A DNA stretch of 64,000 nucleotides from Calditrichota bacterium (GCA_008501765.1 QQUE01000006.1:62001-126000), one strand, 5' to 3'. Positions 10,050 through 20,254 are shown, counted from the stretch's first letter. The notes: generated by a model from the sequence alone, not told the origin. Numbers and translations: made by a program.

Positions 10050-10832
10050 ATGTTGTGGAGAATAAGTATAGCCAGTTTATTCTTGATTTTCTTATTTCAA
10101 CAACCGGTTTTTGGATTTTCGAAAGCACGAAAAGAGTACACCAAAAAAGTAGAGTTCAAGCCCGGTGGCGAGTTAAGTGTAAAATCTGATGATGGCGATA
10201 TTGAGATTATCGGTTGGGATAAGAACGAGGTTTTTGTCGAAGCTGAGATTACAGCCCACGCCTTTTCCCGCAGTCAGGCGGAGGCAAAAGTTGAGCGAGT
10301 GCGGGTCCGTGTTCAGGAATCTGAAGCATTTATTCGTGTTTCATCCCATGGCCCGAGTAATACTGAAGTCGCGTATATTATACACGTACCGAATAAAATT
10401 TCAGTCACCTGTCGTACGGATGATGGCAAAATTAAAATCGAAAATGTCGACGGCGCCCATGATTTAAGAACCGAAGACGGTGATATTTATTTACACCAGA
10501 TTCAGGGAAAAATCCGCGCCCGGTCAGACGATGGTGAAGTGCAATTCTCCGGCAAACTTGAAAATTTGGATGTATCTACCGAGGATGGAAATATTATTGG
10601 CAGCTTTGAGCCTGAGGGTTCAACATTTATAAAAACAGACGATGGGGATGTCGAACTCGAAATCGTTACGGATGAGGAAAATGAACCGGCAATTTACATA
10701 AGAACGGATGATGGGCGCGTTCATTCCGATTTTCCTGTGTGGACAGAGCGCAGCCATATGCGGCAGTCATCAAAAAAAGTAAAATTTGATGTGCGAACCA
10801 ATGACGGCAACGTTCGGCTGACACGGAAATAG
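10050..10832 (+). CDS. Secreted DUF4097-like beta-repeat protein
   Basis: Signal peptide; repeated (D/E)DG(D/K/E/N) strands: SDDGDIEI, TDDGKIKI, TEDGDIYL, SDDGEVQF, TEDGNIIG, TDDGDVEL, TDDGRVHS, TNDGNVRL. Confidence 0.82.
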   Translation: MLWRISIASLFLIFLFQQPVFGFSKARKEYTKKVEFKPGGELSVKSDDGDIEIIGWDKNEVFVEAEITAHAFSRSQAEAKVERVRVRVQESEAFIRVSSHGPSNTEVAYIIHVPNKISVTCRTDDGKIKIENVDGAHDLRTEDGDIYLHQIQGKIRARSDDGEVQFSGKLENLDVSTEDGNIIGSFEPEGSTFIKTDDGDVELEIVTDEENEPAIYIRTDDGRVHSDFPVWTERSHMRQSSKKVKFDVRTNDGNVRLTRK

Positions 10833-11010
10833 CACAAATCTAAATAGAAGGCTTAATTTTCTCGTAAGGGAAAAGTTGTTTTATCGGCAATTTGATAAGT
10901 TTTTTTAACATTATGATAACATTTGCTGAAAAATTACTTGTAGTGATGAAATATTATGCTAAATTTATAACTGCATTACTGAATTAGGCCGTGTTTATTT
11001 AGAGGAATTT

Positions 11011-11655
11011 GTGAAAAAAATAATACTGATAATTGCGATTGGCATTATCGTAATTTCGGCCCCGAATTCGATCAAGACCGCATACAACATCAATGAAATC
11101 AATCAACATCTTGACTTTAGTCTCGAACTTCTCGAGTTTGGGAATAGCTCCGTCCTGCTTGAGTGGAGTACGGATCAGGAAACTGTTCTGACGGGTTTCC
11201 AGGTTGAACGCCTGGATGCGAATGGGCACTATGAAACAGCCGGCTTTGTACCTGCTTTCGGATCCGGTGAAGACCATGTCTATCGCTTTGTCGATACACC
11301 GACCACATCCGGAAAGCTGCAATATCGGATATTGAAATTAGGCACGGAAAATAAAGAATACATCCATCAATCGGGCAGTTTTCTATTTAATCCGGATTTT
11401 TCATTTATGGGTGTAAGTATTTCTGCAGACGATGAAACGATTACTGTAAATTTTGAATTGGATCACTCGACAGAGTTGGGTATCCGGTTGCTGAGCAGTG
11501 CTTATAAAGAAATTCTAGCGATTTCGGATGCATTTGATACAGGCCGGCACGCAGTAAAATTGGGTACAGAAAATAGTCAGACTCCAGTGGCAAACGCCTG
11601 TTTTTTAGAATTTGTTTTTAATGGAAAACGAATTCTGCAGGAAATCATCCTTTAA
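11011..11655 (+). CDS. Hypothetical secreted protein, Fn3/Ig-like fold
   Basis: GTG start; N-terminal signal; VLLEWSTDQETVLTGFQVERLDANGHYETAGFV...YRFVDTPTTSGKLQYRILKL resembles Fn3-like segments of FCB secreted proteins. Confidence 0.65.
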   Translation: MKKIILIIAIGIIVISAPNSIKTAYNINEINQHLDFSLELLEFGNSSVLLEWSTDQETVLTGFQVERLDANGHYETAGFVPAFGSGEDHVYRFVDTPTTSGKLQYRILKLGTENKEYIHQSGSFLFNPDFSFMGVSISADDETITVNFELDHSTELGIRLLSSAYKEILAISDAFDTGRHAVKLGTENSQTPVANACFLEFVFNGKRILQEIIL

Positions 11656-11673
11656 AATTATTTTATTCCTTTC

Positions 11674-11703
11674 AAAGCCCCGCACGACGCCGGGGCTTTT
11701 TTA
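11674..11703 (+). terminator. Rho-independent terminator
   Basis: aaagccccg...cggggcttttttatt hairpin with T run directly after the 11655 stop. Confidence 0.88.
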
Positions 11704-11799
11704 TTTTCTATTCTTCCGTTTTGCACTTGAACATTCTTTTGCTTACCTTGTCTTCTTCAAAAATTATACAGAATTGGCAAATAATTCCCAAAGAGGCGA

Positions 11800-12825
11800 A
11801 TGATGCATCTCTATTTTAAATTTATAATAACACTTTGTTTATATCTCGTGGTCTCCGGCTGTGGCGATAAAAAAACCACGCTTGTCGTCTATACGACTCA
11901 CGGAAAAGATTTGATTGAAGAATATGTAACAGCGTTCGAAAAAGAGAAACCAACGGTAAAAGTCTATGCTATCGACATGGGCTCGCAGGATGCCCTGGAT
12001 AGAATTCGCAGTGAAAGTGTCAATCCGCAAGCCTCGGTTTGGTGGGGTGCCCCGGCGCCACTTTTTATGCAGGCACAAACTGAAGACCTTCTCACGCCGT
12101 ACGAACCGAGCTGGTCTCAGTTTATAGAGCCATTTTATGGAGACGAGAATCATCATTGGTATGGGACCTATCTGACGCCCGAAGTTATCGCCTACAACAG
12201 TGAAAAGCTGACAAAAGAGATGGCACCGCAAGATTGGGATGACTTGTTGACGCCGGAGTGGAAAGATCGAATTGTCATTCGCAATCCGTTAGCCAGCGGA
12301 ACGATGCGCGCCATTTTTATTTCCCGCGTTCTCGAAGCTTTGCGCGCAGGCAAAACCGCCGAAGATGGTTTTGCATGGCTAAAAAAACTGGATGCCAATA
12401 CCCACAGCTATGCTTCCGACCCAACAATGCTTTACATAAAATTGTCCCGCGGTGAAAGTGAAATCACACTATGGAATATGCCTGACATCATGTTGCAAAG
12501 AAATCAGAATAATTATCCTTTTGATTTTGTTCTGCCTAAGAGCGGTACAGTTGTGGTAACCGATTGTATTGCTTTAATTAAAGGGGGTAAACATCCGCAG
12601 CTGGCGAAAGAATTTTATGAATTTGTAACCACAAGAGAAGCGTTGGTGAACCAGGCCCATAAATATTACCGTATCCCGGCGCGGAACGATATAGACAGAG
12701 CAGCACTGCCGGAGTGGATGCGGGAGCCGATTAATGCCATTCCTATGGATTGGCCGCTTTTCGCGAAAAAAAGTAATGAGTGGATGCGCTATTGGGATGA
12801 GAATATTCGCAATCAGGGAAAATAA
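11800..12825 (+). CDS. ABC transporter substrate-binding lipoprotein (iron/Fbp-type)
   Basis: Lipobox VVSGCGDKK; LVVYTTHGKDLIEEYVTAFEKEKPTVKVYAIDMGSQDALDRI; WDDLLTPEWKDRIVIRNPLASGT typical of Fe3+-type SBPs. Confidence 0.88.
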   Translation: MMHLYFKFIITLCLYLVVSGCGDKKTTLVVYTTHGKDLIEEYVTAFEKEKPTVKVYAIDMGSQDALDRIRSESVNPQASVWWGAPAPLFMQAQTEDLLTPYEPSWSQFIEPFYGDENHHWYGTYLTPEVIAYNSEKLTKEMAPQDWDDLLTPEWKDRIVIRNPLASGTMRAIFISRVLEALRAGKTAEDGFAWLKKLDANTHSYASDPTMLYIKLSRGESEITLWNMPDIMLQRNQNNYPFDFVLPKSGTVVVTDCIALIKGGKHPQLAKEFYEFVTTREALVNQAHKYYRIPARNDIDRAALPEWMREPINAIPMDWPLFAKKSNEWMRYWDENIRNQGK

Positions 12826-12827
12826 GA

Positions 12828-13871
12828 ATGGCAACTGTTCGATTGCAGGGAATCAGCAAAGATTTTGGCGATGTACGCGCTGTTGATAATATCAGTTTTG
12901 AAGTAGCGGAAGGCGAATTTTTTAGTCTGCTCGGCCCCAGTGGCTGCGGTAAAACCACGACATTGCGCATGCTCGCCGGTTTTGAAAATCCGAGCAGCGG
13001 CTCCATTTTTATAAATGGAAAAGATGTAACCGCGACAAAACCGCAAGAGCGCCATGTCGGCATGGTGTTCCAAAATTACGCCCTGTTCGCCCACCTGTCT
13101 GTCGGTGAAAATGTGGCGTTTGGCCTGAAAGCACGGAAAGTTGAGAAATCCCATATTCTGCCCCGTGTCGTCAAAGCTCTGCAACGTGTCGAACTTACAG
13201 GTTTTGAAAATCGTGCCGTCAGTGAACTTTCCGGCGGACAGCAGCAGCGTGTTGCGCTCGCCCGAGCGCTGGTCATCGAACCGCAAATTTTACTTCTGGA
13301 CGAACCACTCAGTAATCTCGATGCCAAATTGCGTGTCGAGACGCGCGAACAAATTCGAGAATTGCAAAAAAAACTGGGTATCACTACTTTTTATGTCACC
13401 CACGACCAGGAAGAAGCACTGACCCAGAGCGACCGCATCGCCGTATTTTTTTCCGGGAGATGTGTACAAATCGGTAGTCCGCGTGATATTTTCAACAATC
13501 CGCAAACGCAGGAGGTTATGGCATTTTTAGGGCGGGCCAATTTTCTGGATGCTGAGATTGTCAAACCGGGTGTGGCGCAGCTTGATGGAGAGATTAAGCT
13601 CAAATTGGATAAAAATGAAATGGCGGCGGGCACAAAAATTACCCTCGGATTGCGGCCGCATCAGGTTGAGCTCTTCACAGACGAGCCAACATTTTCAGGT
13701 GAGATTGCTAAAATTACATACACCGGCGCTTTTGAGGAGATACTGATTCGTGCTGGTGAACTCACAATTGAGGCCTTATTGCCCAATGGAGCAGGCGATC
13801 GAGTATGCCGGATTGGTGATACAGTTCCGGTCAAGTTATTGGAGAATAGTTTAGTTATTTTTATGAAATAA
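12828..13871 (+). CDS. ABC transporter ATP-binding protein (Fe3+/spermidine/putrescine class)
   Basis: Walker A GPSGCGKTT, signature LSGGQQQRVALARAL, Walker B LLLDEPLSNLD, TOBE-like C terminus. Confidence 0.95.
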   Translation: MATVRLQGISKDFGDVRAVDNISFEVAEGEFFSLLGPSGCGKTTTLRMLAGFENPSSGSIFINGKDVTATKPQERHVGMVFQNYALFAHLSVGENVAFGLKARKVEKSHILPRVVKALQRVELTGFENRAVSELSGGQQQRVALARALVIEPQILLLDEPLSNLDAKLRVETREQIRELQKKLGITTFYVTHDQEEALTQSDRIAVFFSGRCVQIGSPRDIFNNPQTQEVMAFLGRANFLDAEIVKPGVAQLDGEIKLKLDKNEMAAGTKITLGLRPHQVELFTDEPTFSGEIAKITYTGAFEEILIRAGELTIEALLPNGAGDRVCRIGDTVPVKLLENSLVIFMK

Positions 13872-13936
13872 GATTTCGCTTTTTGAGCATAGAAACTCAA
13901 TATTTAGCTATTAAAATACTTCTCGAGGAAGGAATT

Positions 13937-15085
13937 ATGCATTCAATATTACGAATACCTAATTTCTGGTTAGTTATAATTGTTATAATTGGTTTTTCAA
14001 TTGCTTCTTATACCACTGGCTTATTAAACAATATTGCTATAATAATAGCCGGTGGTGCTTTAGCATATCTGTTTTGGGAGCTCCTTACTAAATTATATCA
14101 TTTTTGGGGTAAGCGAAAGATAAAATCATTTCCAGACTATAAGAAAAGTGTTGAGGCCATCGAAAAATATCTTCGAGAACTTGTTAAAAAAGAGAAGAAA
14201 TGCGATATAGCAATTCTTTACGTCCGTGATGAATTATATCCTGATGAGTATAATTTAGTCACGCAATTTGGGATTGGTGATCTTTCACCTATGTTTGGAC
14301 CACTTGTTTACAATGATTATAGAATCAAAAAAGTAGATGAAGCACTCCCGGAAGTATTTGAAAATATAACAGGGAACCAAACTGAGTTTCAACTCCGAGA
14401 GTCCGTACGAGCACTTGCAAAATTTAAACTCGAAGAGCTCAATAATCAAAATAAATCAAAAGCGGTACTTTATCTAAATTGGCGTAATGAACAAAGTTTT
14501 ACGGATGAAGAAAAAAAAGAAATATTAATGTGTAAAGAACAAATTTTTAATGCTGTTAAGAAGTTAAAAGGTGAATCTAATGAATGGCGACGTTGGAATA
14601 ATAAAGAACTGTGGGCTCGACGCTGGATTGATGTGCATTTGCATGAATATAGGAATCTATTAAATCTCTTTATAAAAACTATAGATTTATTTTTGGATCA
14701 CATTAATGAAAACGATCTTTCAATTATAATTGCAACAAAAGTTAAAAGCACTATAAATTATTTTGGACGTAAATTAAACACGAGTATGATAAACGAAATT
14801 GAGCATAGTTTTATCGATGAGAGTATAATTAAGGAACTTAATTGGGTGATTAAGACTACGAGGCCAAAGTTTTTATTTACTCTAGGACAAGAAACAACAA
14901 CACTCAACGCTCGTAAAATTATTATCCCTATTAGATTATCAACAAAGAAGGATCGGTGTAAGAGTGCAATATATATTCAATGTTCAACAAACATACTAAC
15001 TCCTGAAATGGTTAAGCCACTTTGTTTTTTGGCAGATCATTTCGGATGTATTGAAGAATCAACAAAGATTAATAATAGTGTATAG
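13937..15085 (+). CDS. Membrane-anchored hypothetical protein, possibly GAF-like sensor, AT-rich
   Basis: Likely start at ATG 13937 behind aggaagg; two hydrophobic N-terminal helices followed by ~330 aa soluble region; no catalytic motif recognised. Confidence 0.6.
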   Translation: MHSILRIPNFWLVIIVIIGFSIASYTTGLLNNIAIIIAGGALAYLFWELLTKLYHFWGKRKIKSFPDYKKSVEAIEKYLRELVKKEKKCDIAILYVRDELYPDEYNLVTQFGIGDLSPMFGPLVYNDYRIKKVDEALPEVFENITGNQTEFQLRESVRALAKFKLEELNNQNKSKAVLYLNWRNEQSFTDEEKKEILMCKEQIFNAVKKLKGESNEWRRWNNKELWARRWIDVHLHEYRNLLNLFIKTIDLFLDHINENDLSIIIATKVKSTINYFGRKLNTSMINEIEHSFIDESIIKELNWVIKTTRPKFLFTLGQETTTLNARKIIIPIRLSTKKDRCKSAIYIQCSTNILTPEMVKPLCFLADHFGCIEESTKINNSV

Positions 15086-15133
15086 AATATATCGCTAAAA
15101 ATTTTTATCTCAAATTTAATCTGGACTAATATC

Positions 15134-16147
15134 ATGCAACGAACTGATTGCTCAAATATACTTGTCACCGGTGGCGCTGGTTTTGTAGGGAGTCACATTT
15201 GTGAGCAACTTCTACTTTCAGGTATGGACGTAATTATAGTTGATGTTCTTAATAGCGAGACAAGTACAGTAAAGGAGAAAAAAAGACATATTGAGCTTTT
15301 AAAGGATGTATCACGCAAAAAAAAGGTAAAAATTAAAGTATATAAAGAAGATATACTTAACGAACGTCATTTAGTTAATATTATTAAAAATGAGAAACCA
15401 GATTGTTGTATTCATGCCGCCGCATTGGTAATGGATAGAAAGAGCGTCCAAGAGCCAATTCGATATATTATCAATAATGTTAAAGGGACTCAAAGTCTTT
15501 TAAATGCCATTCGGTTAACTGATACAATTAAGCGTTTAGTATTTATTTCTTCACGAAGTGCTGTTGGTGAAACATCGGCAAGTGGAGATTTGATGACGGA
15601 GAATGATTTACTTCGACCCATTAATCCATATGGTGCGACGAAAGCAGCAGCGGAAGCATTGTGTCATGCTTTTCATAAAAATTTTGGTATATCGGTTTCT
15701 ATTTGCAGGATGCATCCGCTTTATGGACCTCGATGCCGTCGAGATATGATGCCAAGGTTGCTATTTGAAAGTGTCCTAAACAATACAAAGGTTGAGAAGT
15801 ATGGTAACGGAGATGAAGCAATTCGTGATTGGCTTTATGTTGAGGATGCTGCGATTGGCATCTTGGCAGTTTTGAAATGTTATGACGAATTCTCAATTTT
15901 TAATTTTGGGACTGGAATTGCCACTTCATTAAATGAATTGATCCAGATTGTTCTGAATATAACTGGTGGGGAACTGAATTTGAAAAACAAAGAGAGACCA
16001 CTTGGAGATGCAGTTTTTGCTGGTTTGTGCGACAGGAAGAAAGTAAAAGAAATTTTGAGTTGGGAGCCAAAGATTGATCTGAAAACTGGACTAACTAATA
16101 TGTATAAATATATGATTAAGGAGAAAACGGATAAAGAAAAAATATAA
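15134..16147 (+). CDS. NAD-dependent epimerase/dehydratase (extended SDR)
   Basis: VTGGAGFVGSHICEQL nucleotide-binding motif, NPYGATKAAAE YxxxK motif, RDWLYVEDAA. Confidence 0.88.
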   Translation: MQRTDCSNILVTGGAGFVGSHICEQLLLSGMDVIIVDVLNSETSTVKEKKRHIELLKDVSRKKKVKIKVYKEDILNERHLVNIIKNEKPDCCIHAAALVMDRKSVQEPIRYIINNVKGTQSLLNAIRLTDTIKRLVFISSRSAVGETSASGDLMTENDLLRPINPYGATKAAAEALCHAFHKNFGISVSICRMHPLYGPRCRRDMMPRLLFESVLNNTKVEKYGNGDEAIRDWLYVEDAAIGILAVLKCYDEFSIFNFGTGIATSLNELIQIVLNITGGELNLKNKERPLGDAVFAGLCDRKKVKEILSWEPKIDLKTGLTNMYKYMIKEKTDKEKI

Positions 16148-16170
16148 ATGTTCATCATCCCTCAAAAGCC

Positions 16171-17868
16171 ATGAGGAATTGTATGTATCTTAAAATACAA
16201 TTAACTATTAATTCCATTTTGAGGAATCTAGATCCTATTCGTTGGATTGTTGTATTTATTCTTGTAATTACAGTGGTCTATCCACTATTGCATTTACTCG
16301 ACCGCAGCACCATTGTTGACGGAAGCCGAACGCTCAGCAACTATTTTCACTTTTTGAACTGGGATTCACCTTACCTTGGCGCGCTCTGGGGCAGTGTGTG
16401 GATTTCACTGGCTTCTGTTTTTTTCGCCGGACTCATCGGCGTTGGGCTGGCATTTTTATTTGAGCGTGTGGCGTTACCGGCGAAGTCATTTCTGTCCGCC
16501 GTGGCAACTTTGCCAATCGTTTTGCCGCCACTCGTTGGCGTTGTTGCGTTTATCTTTTTGCTGGGCGAAAGCGGCATCATTCCGCGCTCGTTGCAATATT
16601 TATTTGATTTGTCTTCGCCGCCGTTTTATCTCGAAGGTTTGAGCGCTATCATCGTCGTGCATGCTTACAGTTTTTATGTCTACTTTTTTCTCTTCACCCG
16701 GGCTGCTTTTCAACGCATGGATGGCGCCACAATCGAGGCAGCGCAGAGCCTTGGGGCCAGGCAATTGACGGTATTACTGCGCGTTATTTTCCCGCAACTC
16801 CGATCTGCAATCAGCTCTGCCGCTATTCTGGTTTTTATGATCAGCATGGCTTCTTTCAGCGCGCCCTTTCTTTTCGGGGGCGACTATCGCGTCTTGACGG
16901 TTGAAATTTATAACAGCAAATTGCAGGGTGATATGCCGATGGCGATGGCCCAATCCGTGATGCTCGGTGCGATTTCGATCCTGTTTTTGTTTCTCAATAT
17001 TCGCACCGAAAGCGCAGCCAGCGGCGCCGGACAAAAAGGAGTGCCACTCCCTCCCAGGCTAATTCAAAAAGCGCTTTACCGAAAATTAGCAGCAGCCACG
17101 GCCATTGTTGTGAGCTTAATTTTAGCATCTCCCCACTTGACTTTGTTGCTCCTGTCGTTCACTGAAAATGGCTCATGGACAAGCCAAATTATCCCCAGCA
17201 GTTACTCTGTGGCAAATTATGTCTCGCTATTTTTGGATGAAAAAGTGAGTGAACCTATCATTAATAGTTCAACCATGGCAGTGCTCGCCACTTCGGCTAA
17301 TTTTATCATCGCTGTTTTGGCTGCATTTTGGATAACGCAACGCCGCTGGCGCGCCGGAAAATTTGCCGAGCTCATGATCATGATCCCCTGGGCGATTCCG
17401 GGGACGGTGATTGCCATCGCACTGATCGTTGTTTTTAATACCGGGCACTGGTTTACTGCAGGCAGCATCCTGGTTGGTTCGTTTTGGATTCTACCATTGG
17501 CCTATTTTCTGCGCCATTTGCCCATCGTTTATCGCGCGGCCCACGCTGCGTTTTCCCGGTTTGACCGCTTTCAGGAAGAAGCAGCGCGTAGCCTGGGTGG
17601 CTCCGGTTGGCTAATTTTTCGCAAAGTGATTTTTCCGGCAATTCGCCCCGGTGTGCTGGCCGGTATTCTGTTGGCGATGGTAATGTCGTTGGGTGAATTC
17701 GTCTCAAGTATTTTGCTGTATTCGTTCTCCAACCGCCCGATTTCCATAGCTATTTTAAACGAAATCCGCTTGCTCAATCTCGGAACAGCAGCAGCCTACG
17801 GAATCATGTTGACAGTGATTATTTTTACGATTACCTGGCTGGCAAACCGGTGGGGTGAAACGCGGTAG
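16171..17868 (+). CDS. Iron-type ABC transporter permease (two fused permease halves)
   Basis: Two EAA-type loops: EAAQSLGARQLTVLLRVIFPQLR and EEAARSLGGSGWLIFRKVIFPAIRPG; about 12 TM segments. Confidence 0.9.
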   Translation: MRNCMYLKIQLTINSILRNLDPIRWIVVFILVITVVYPLLHLLDRSTIVDGSRTLSNYFHFLNWDSPYLGALWGSVWISLASVFFAGLIGVGLAFLFERVALPAKSFLSAVATLPIVLPPLVGVVAFIFLLGESGIIPRSLQYLFDLSSPPFYLEGLSAIIVVHAYSFYVYFFLFTRAAFQRMDGATIEAAQSLGARQLTVLLRVIFPQLRSAISSAAILVFMISMASFSAPFLFGGDYRVLTVEIYNSKLQGDMPMAMAQSVMLGAISILFLFLNIRTESAASGAGQKGVPLPPRLIQKALYRKLAAATAIVVSLILASPHLTLLLLSFTENGSWTSQIIPSSYSVANYVSLFLDEKVSEPIINSSTMAVLATSANFIIAVLAAFWITQRRWRAGKFAELMIMIPWAIPGTVIAIALIVVFNTGHWFTAGSILVGSFWILPLAYFLRHLPIVYRAAHAAFSRFDRFQEEAARSLGGSGWLIFRKVIFPAIRPGVLAGILLAMVMSLGEFVSSILLYSFSNRPISIAILNEIRLLNLGTAAAYGIMLTVIIFTITWLANRWGETR

Positions 17869-17942
17869 GCTGATCACAGTTACACTCAAAATATATTCGC
17901 TCTGTTAAAGGAACGGTATGAATTATCCAGCGATCGCTTCTA

Positions 17943-18119
17943 AATTCCCATCCTTGAAAAGGAGGGGAAATCAACCGGAGCGTTAAGCGAAGGTTGGAGG
18001 GGTGGTTGCTGAGATGAGCCTGGAAATTGATAAAAAAGTAGCTGATCGCATAAAACCACCCCTGATTTTTCCGCTGAACGCTCCAAAATCTGTCCCCTCC
18101 TTTTTCAAGGATGGGAATT
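17943..18119. repeat. Large nested imperfect palindrome (MITE/REP-like intergenic element)
   Basis: Outer arms aattcccatccttgaaaaggagggga / tcccctcctttttcaaggatgggaatt, inner arms ggagcgttaagcg / cgctgaacgctcc and aggggtggtt / aaccacccct. Confidence 0.88.
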
Positions 18120-18228
18120 GCAAAAGCGCTTCACGCTTCAAATGGCTTGGTATATGATCTGACTGGAGCCAGTATAATAATCAACTTGTTTCTTAAACAG
18201 AGCCAATATATTTCATTAATTCTTCAGT

Positions 18229-19437
18229 TCATTTTTTTGCCAAAACACGCCTGTAAAGTAAAAGACTCACCACGGCCAGTCCCGATAAAAACAGCCAGAA
18301 ATTGTTAAATCCAAATTCATCGGCGATTGCAAGCCCCATCGTCGGCCCGACAATGTTGGCAAGGGACCAGGTCATCCAATACCATGCGCTGTATTCGCCG
18401 CGTTTACTGTCCGGGCTCATATTGAGGGCGGTTGCGTTATTGAGTGGGATAAAAAATATTTCCCCCAGCGTCCAGATGAACATGGCAACGAAACACAGAA
18501 CAATAGTTTTAGGCAATAAGAACGGCAGATAAGCCAGTCCGATGCATAACAGTCCCGTGAGTAAGGCCCGCCGGCTTTTCCCTGCTTTTTCCGTCGCATG
18601 AATGGCGGGCATTTCGATTAGAATCACCATCATGGCGTTAAATCCAAGCAGAATTCCGATGTATTGTTCATCAAAACCCCAAACAGTTTTTAAAAATACC
18701 GGAACGCTGTGAAACCATTGTAAAAACACCAATCCTGCTAAAAATGTCGCGCTAAGGTAGAGCATAAATTGGCTGTTTTTGTAGGGCGGTACGGCGCTGG
18801 TCTGCATTTGGGCCTGAATTTCGATTTGTTCGGCTGCAGGCTTTTTACGCCAGTTTTTTGAGGCCTGCCAAAAATAAGTTGCAGCCGCGATGCAGGTCAG
18901 ACCGTCAATCCAGAATAACCAGTTGTAACCGAGATAGGCAGCGGTAAATCCACCGATGACGGGGGCTGCACTCATCCCGAGATTGACGGCGAGGCGGAGG
19001 AAAGAAACCGTCCGTCCGGTTTCAGATTTGGGCACGTAATCAGCGATGGCTGCCATGAGCGCCGGGCGATAAGCCTCGCCAAAAACAGCGGTGATATAAA
19101 TTAAGGAAAGAAAACTGTAGAAAGTTGAGGCGAATTGTATGAAAATGAGAAAAAAGCCACTGACGAATAAACTCAGAAGAATGATAAAGTTGGCGCCAAA
19201 CCTGTCACAGTAGCGACCCGCGAAAAAGGAGCCCGTCAGCGAACCAAAACCGAAAGCCCCGGCCAGAAATCCAGCCTGTTTGAGAGAAAAATCCAGTACC
19301 GTGGTTAGATAAACCGTGAGGAATGGAATCACCATCGTGCCGATGCGATTGATCAGCGTGAGAAAGGCCAGTGTCCAAATCTCCGGCGGGTGCCCGGAAT
19401 AGGCTTCGCGAAATATGCTAAAGCGTGGTTTCTTCAA
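18229..19437 (-). CDS. MFS transporter
   Basis: ~12 TM segments; GSLTGSFFAGRYCDRFG loop 2-3 motif. Confidence 0.85.
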   Translation of the reverse strand: MKKPRFSIFREAYSGHPPEIWTLAFLTLINRIGTMVIPFLTVYLTTVLDFSLKQAGFLAGAFGFGSLTGSFFAGRYCDRFGANFIILLSLFVSGFFLIFIQFASTFYSFLSLIYITAVFGEAYRPALMAAIADYVPKSETGRTVSFLRLAVNLGMSAAPVIGGFTAAYLGYNWLFWIDGLTCIAAATYFWQASKNWRKKPAAEQIEIQAQMQTSAVPPYKNSQFMLYLSATFLAGLVFLQWFHSVPVFLKTVWGFDEQYIGILLGFNAMMVILIEMPAIHATEKAGKSRRALLTGLLCIGLAYLPFLLPKTIVLCFVAMFIWTLGEIFFIPLNNATALNMSPDSKRGEYSAWYWMTWSLANIVGPTMGLAIADEFGFNNFWLFLSGLAVVSLLLYRRVLAKK

Positions 19438-19456
19438 AATTTATAGTTCTACTATT

Positions 19457-20254
19457 TCAGCCATGATTCCGTCGAGTGGCGACCACAGAATATACCATCG
19501 GAATATTATTATTGAGATGTTTTATACGGAATTTTTTAGGGGCTATTTTCACCGTCTCATTAAAACAATCATAGGGTGAGTAATCAAATTCATGCAAGGC
19601 GTTAATTTCCAACCCATTGCGAATCAGGTTGTTCACTACTTCACTGATGCTGTGATTCCACATAATGTATTCTTGTTTGATTGATGCTTTTTTATCGGCG
19701 TAGGTCCCTGCAAGTGTCTCTTTGATTGGCCCGGTATTAAAATAATTGTAACTGATTTTTTTGAAGTTATCGTCAAACATCCATACGACGGGATGAAATT
19801 CTACAAAAATAAATGTGCCATTTGTTTTGAGAAACTGAGCGATAATGGCGGCCCACTTATTTAAATCCGGCAGCCAGCCGATTGTGCCATAACTGGTAAA
19901 AATGATGTCGAATTTTTCCTCTAAAAACTGCGGTAAATCATAGACATCGCAACAAATGAAGGTGGCATCGGACTTTGTTTTGTGGGCGAGTTCATTTGCT
20001 TTGCCAATTGCAGTGTCTGAAAAATCGATACCCGTCGCTTTGGCTCCAAGCCTGTTTAACGAAATTGTATCTTGCCCAAAATGGCATTGCAGATGCAGAA
20101 TCGACTTGCCAGTAATTTCCCCGAGCAACGTGCGTTCGATTTCATTGAGTGAAGACTGGCCTTTGAGAAAATTTTCATTATCATAGAAATCTGAATTAAA
20201 GTGTATCTCAGTTTTTCGATTCCAGGAATTTTTATTTATTTTAATGTAGTCCAT
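19457..20254 (-). CDS. Class I SAM-dependent methyltransferase
   Basis: SILHLQCHFGQDTISLNRLGAKATGIDFSDTAI motif I; FDIIFTSYGTIGWLPD. Confidence 0.85.
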   Translation of the reverse strand: MDYIKINKNSWNRKTEIHFNSDFYDNENFLKGQSSLNEIERTLLGEITGKSILHLQCHFGQDTISLNRLGAKATGIDFSDTAIGKANELAHKTKSDATFICCDVYDLPQFLEEKFDIIFTSYGTIGWLPDLNKWAAIIAQFLKTNGTFIFVEFHPVVWMFDDNFKKISYNYFNTGPIKETLAGTYADKKASIKQEYIMWNHSISEVVNNLIRNGLEINALHEFDYSPYDCFNETVKIAPKKFRIKHLNNNIPMVYSVVATRRNHG

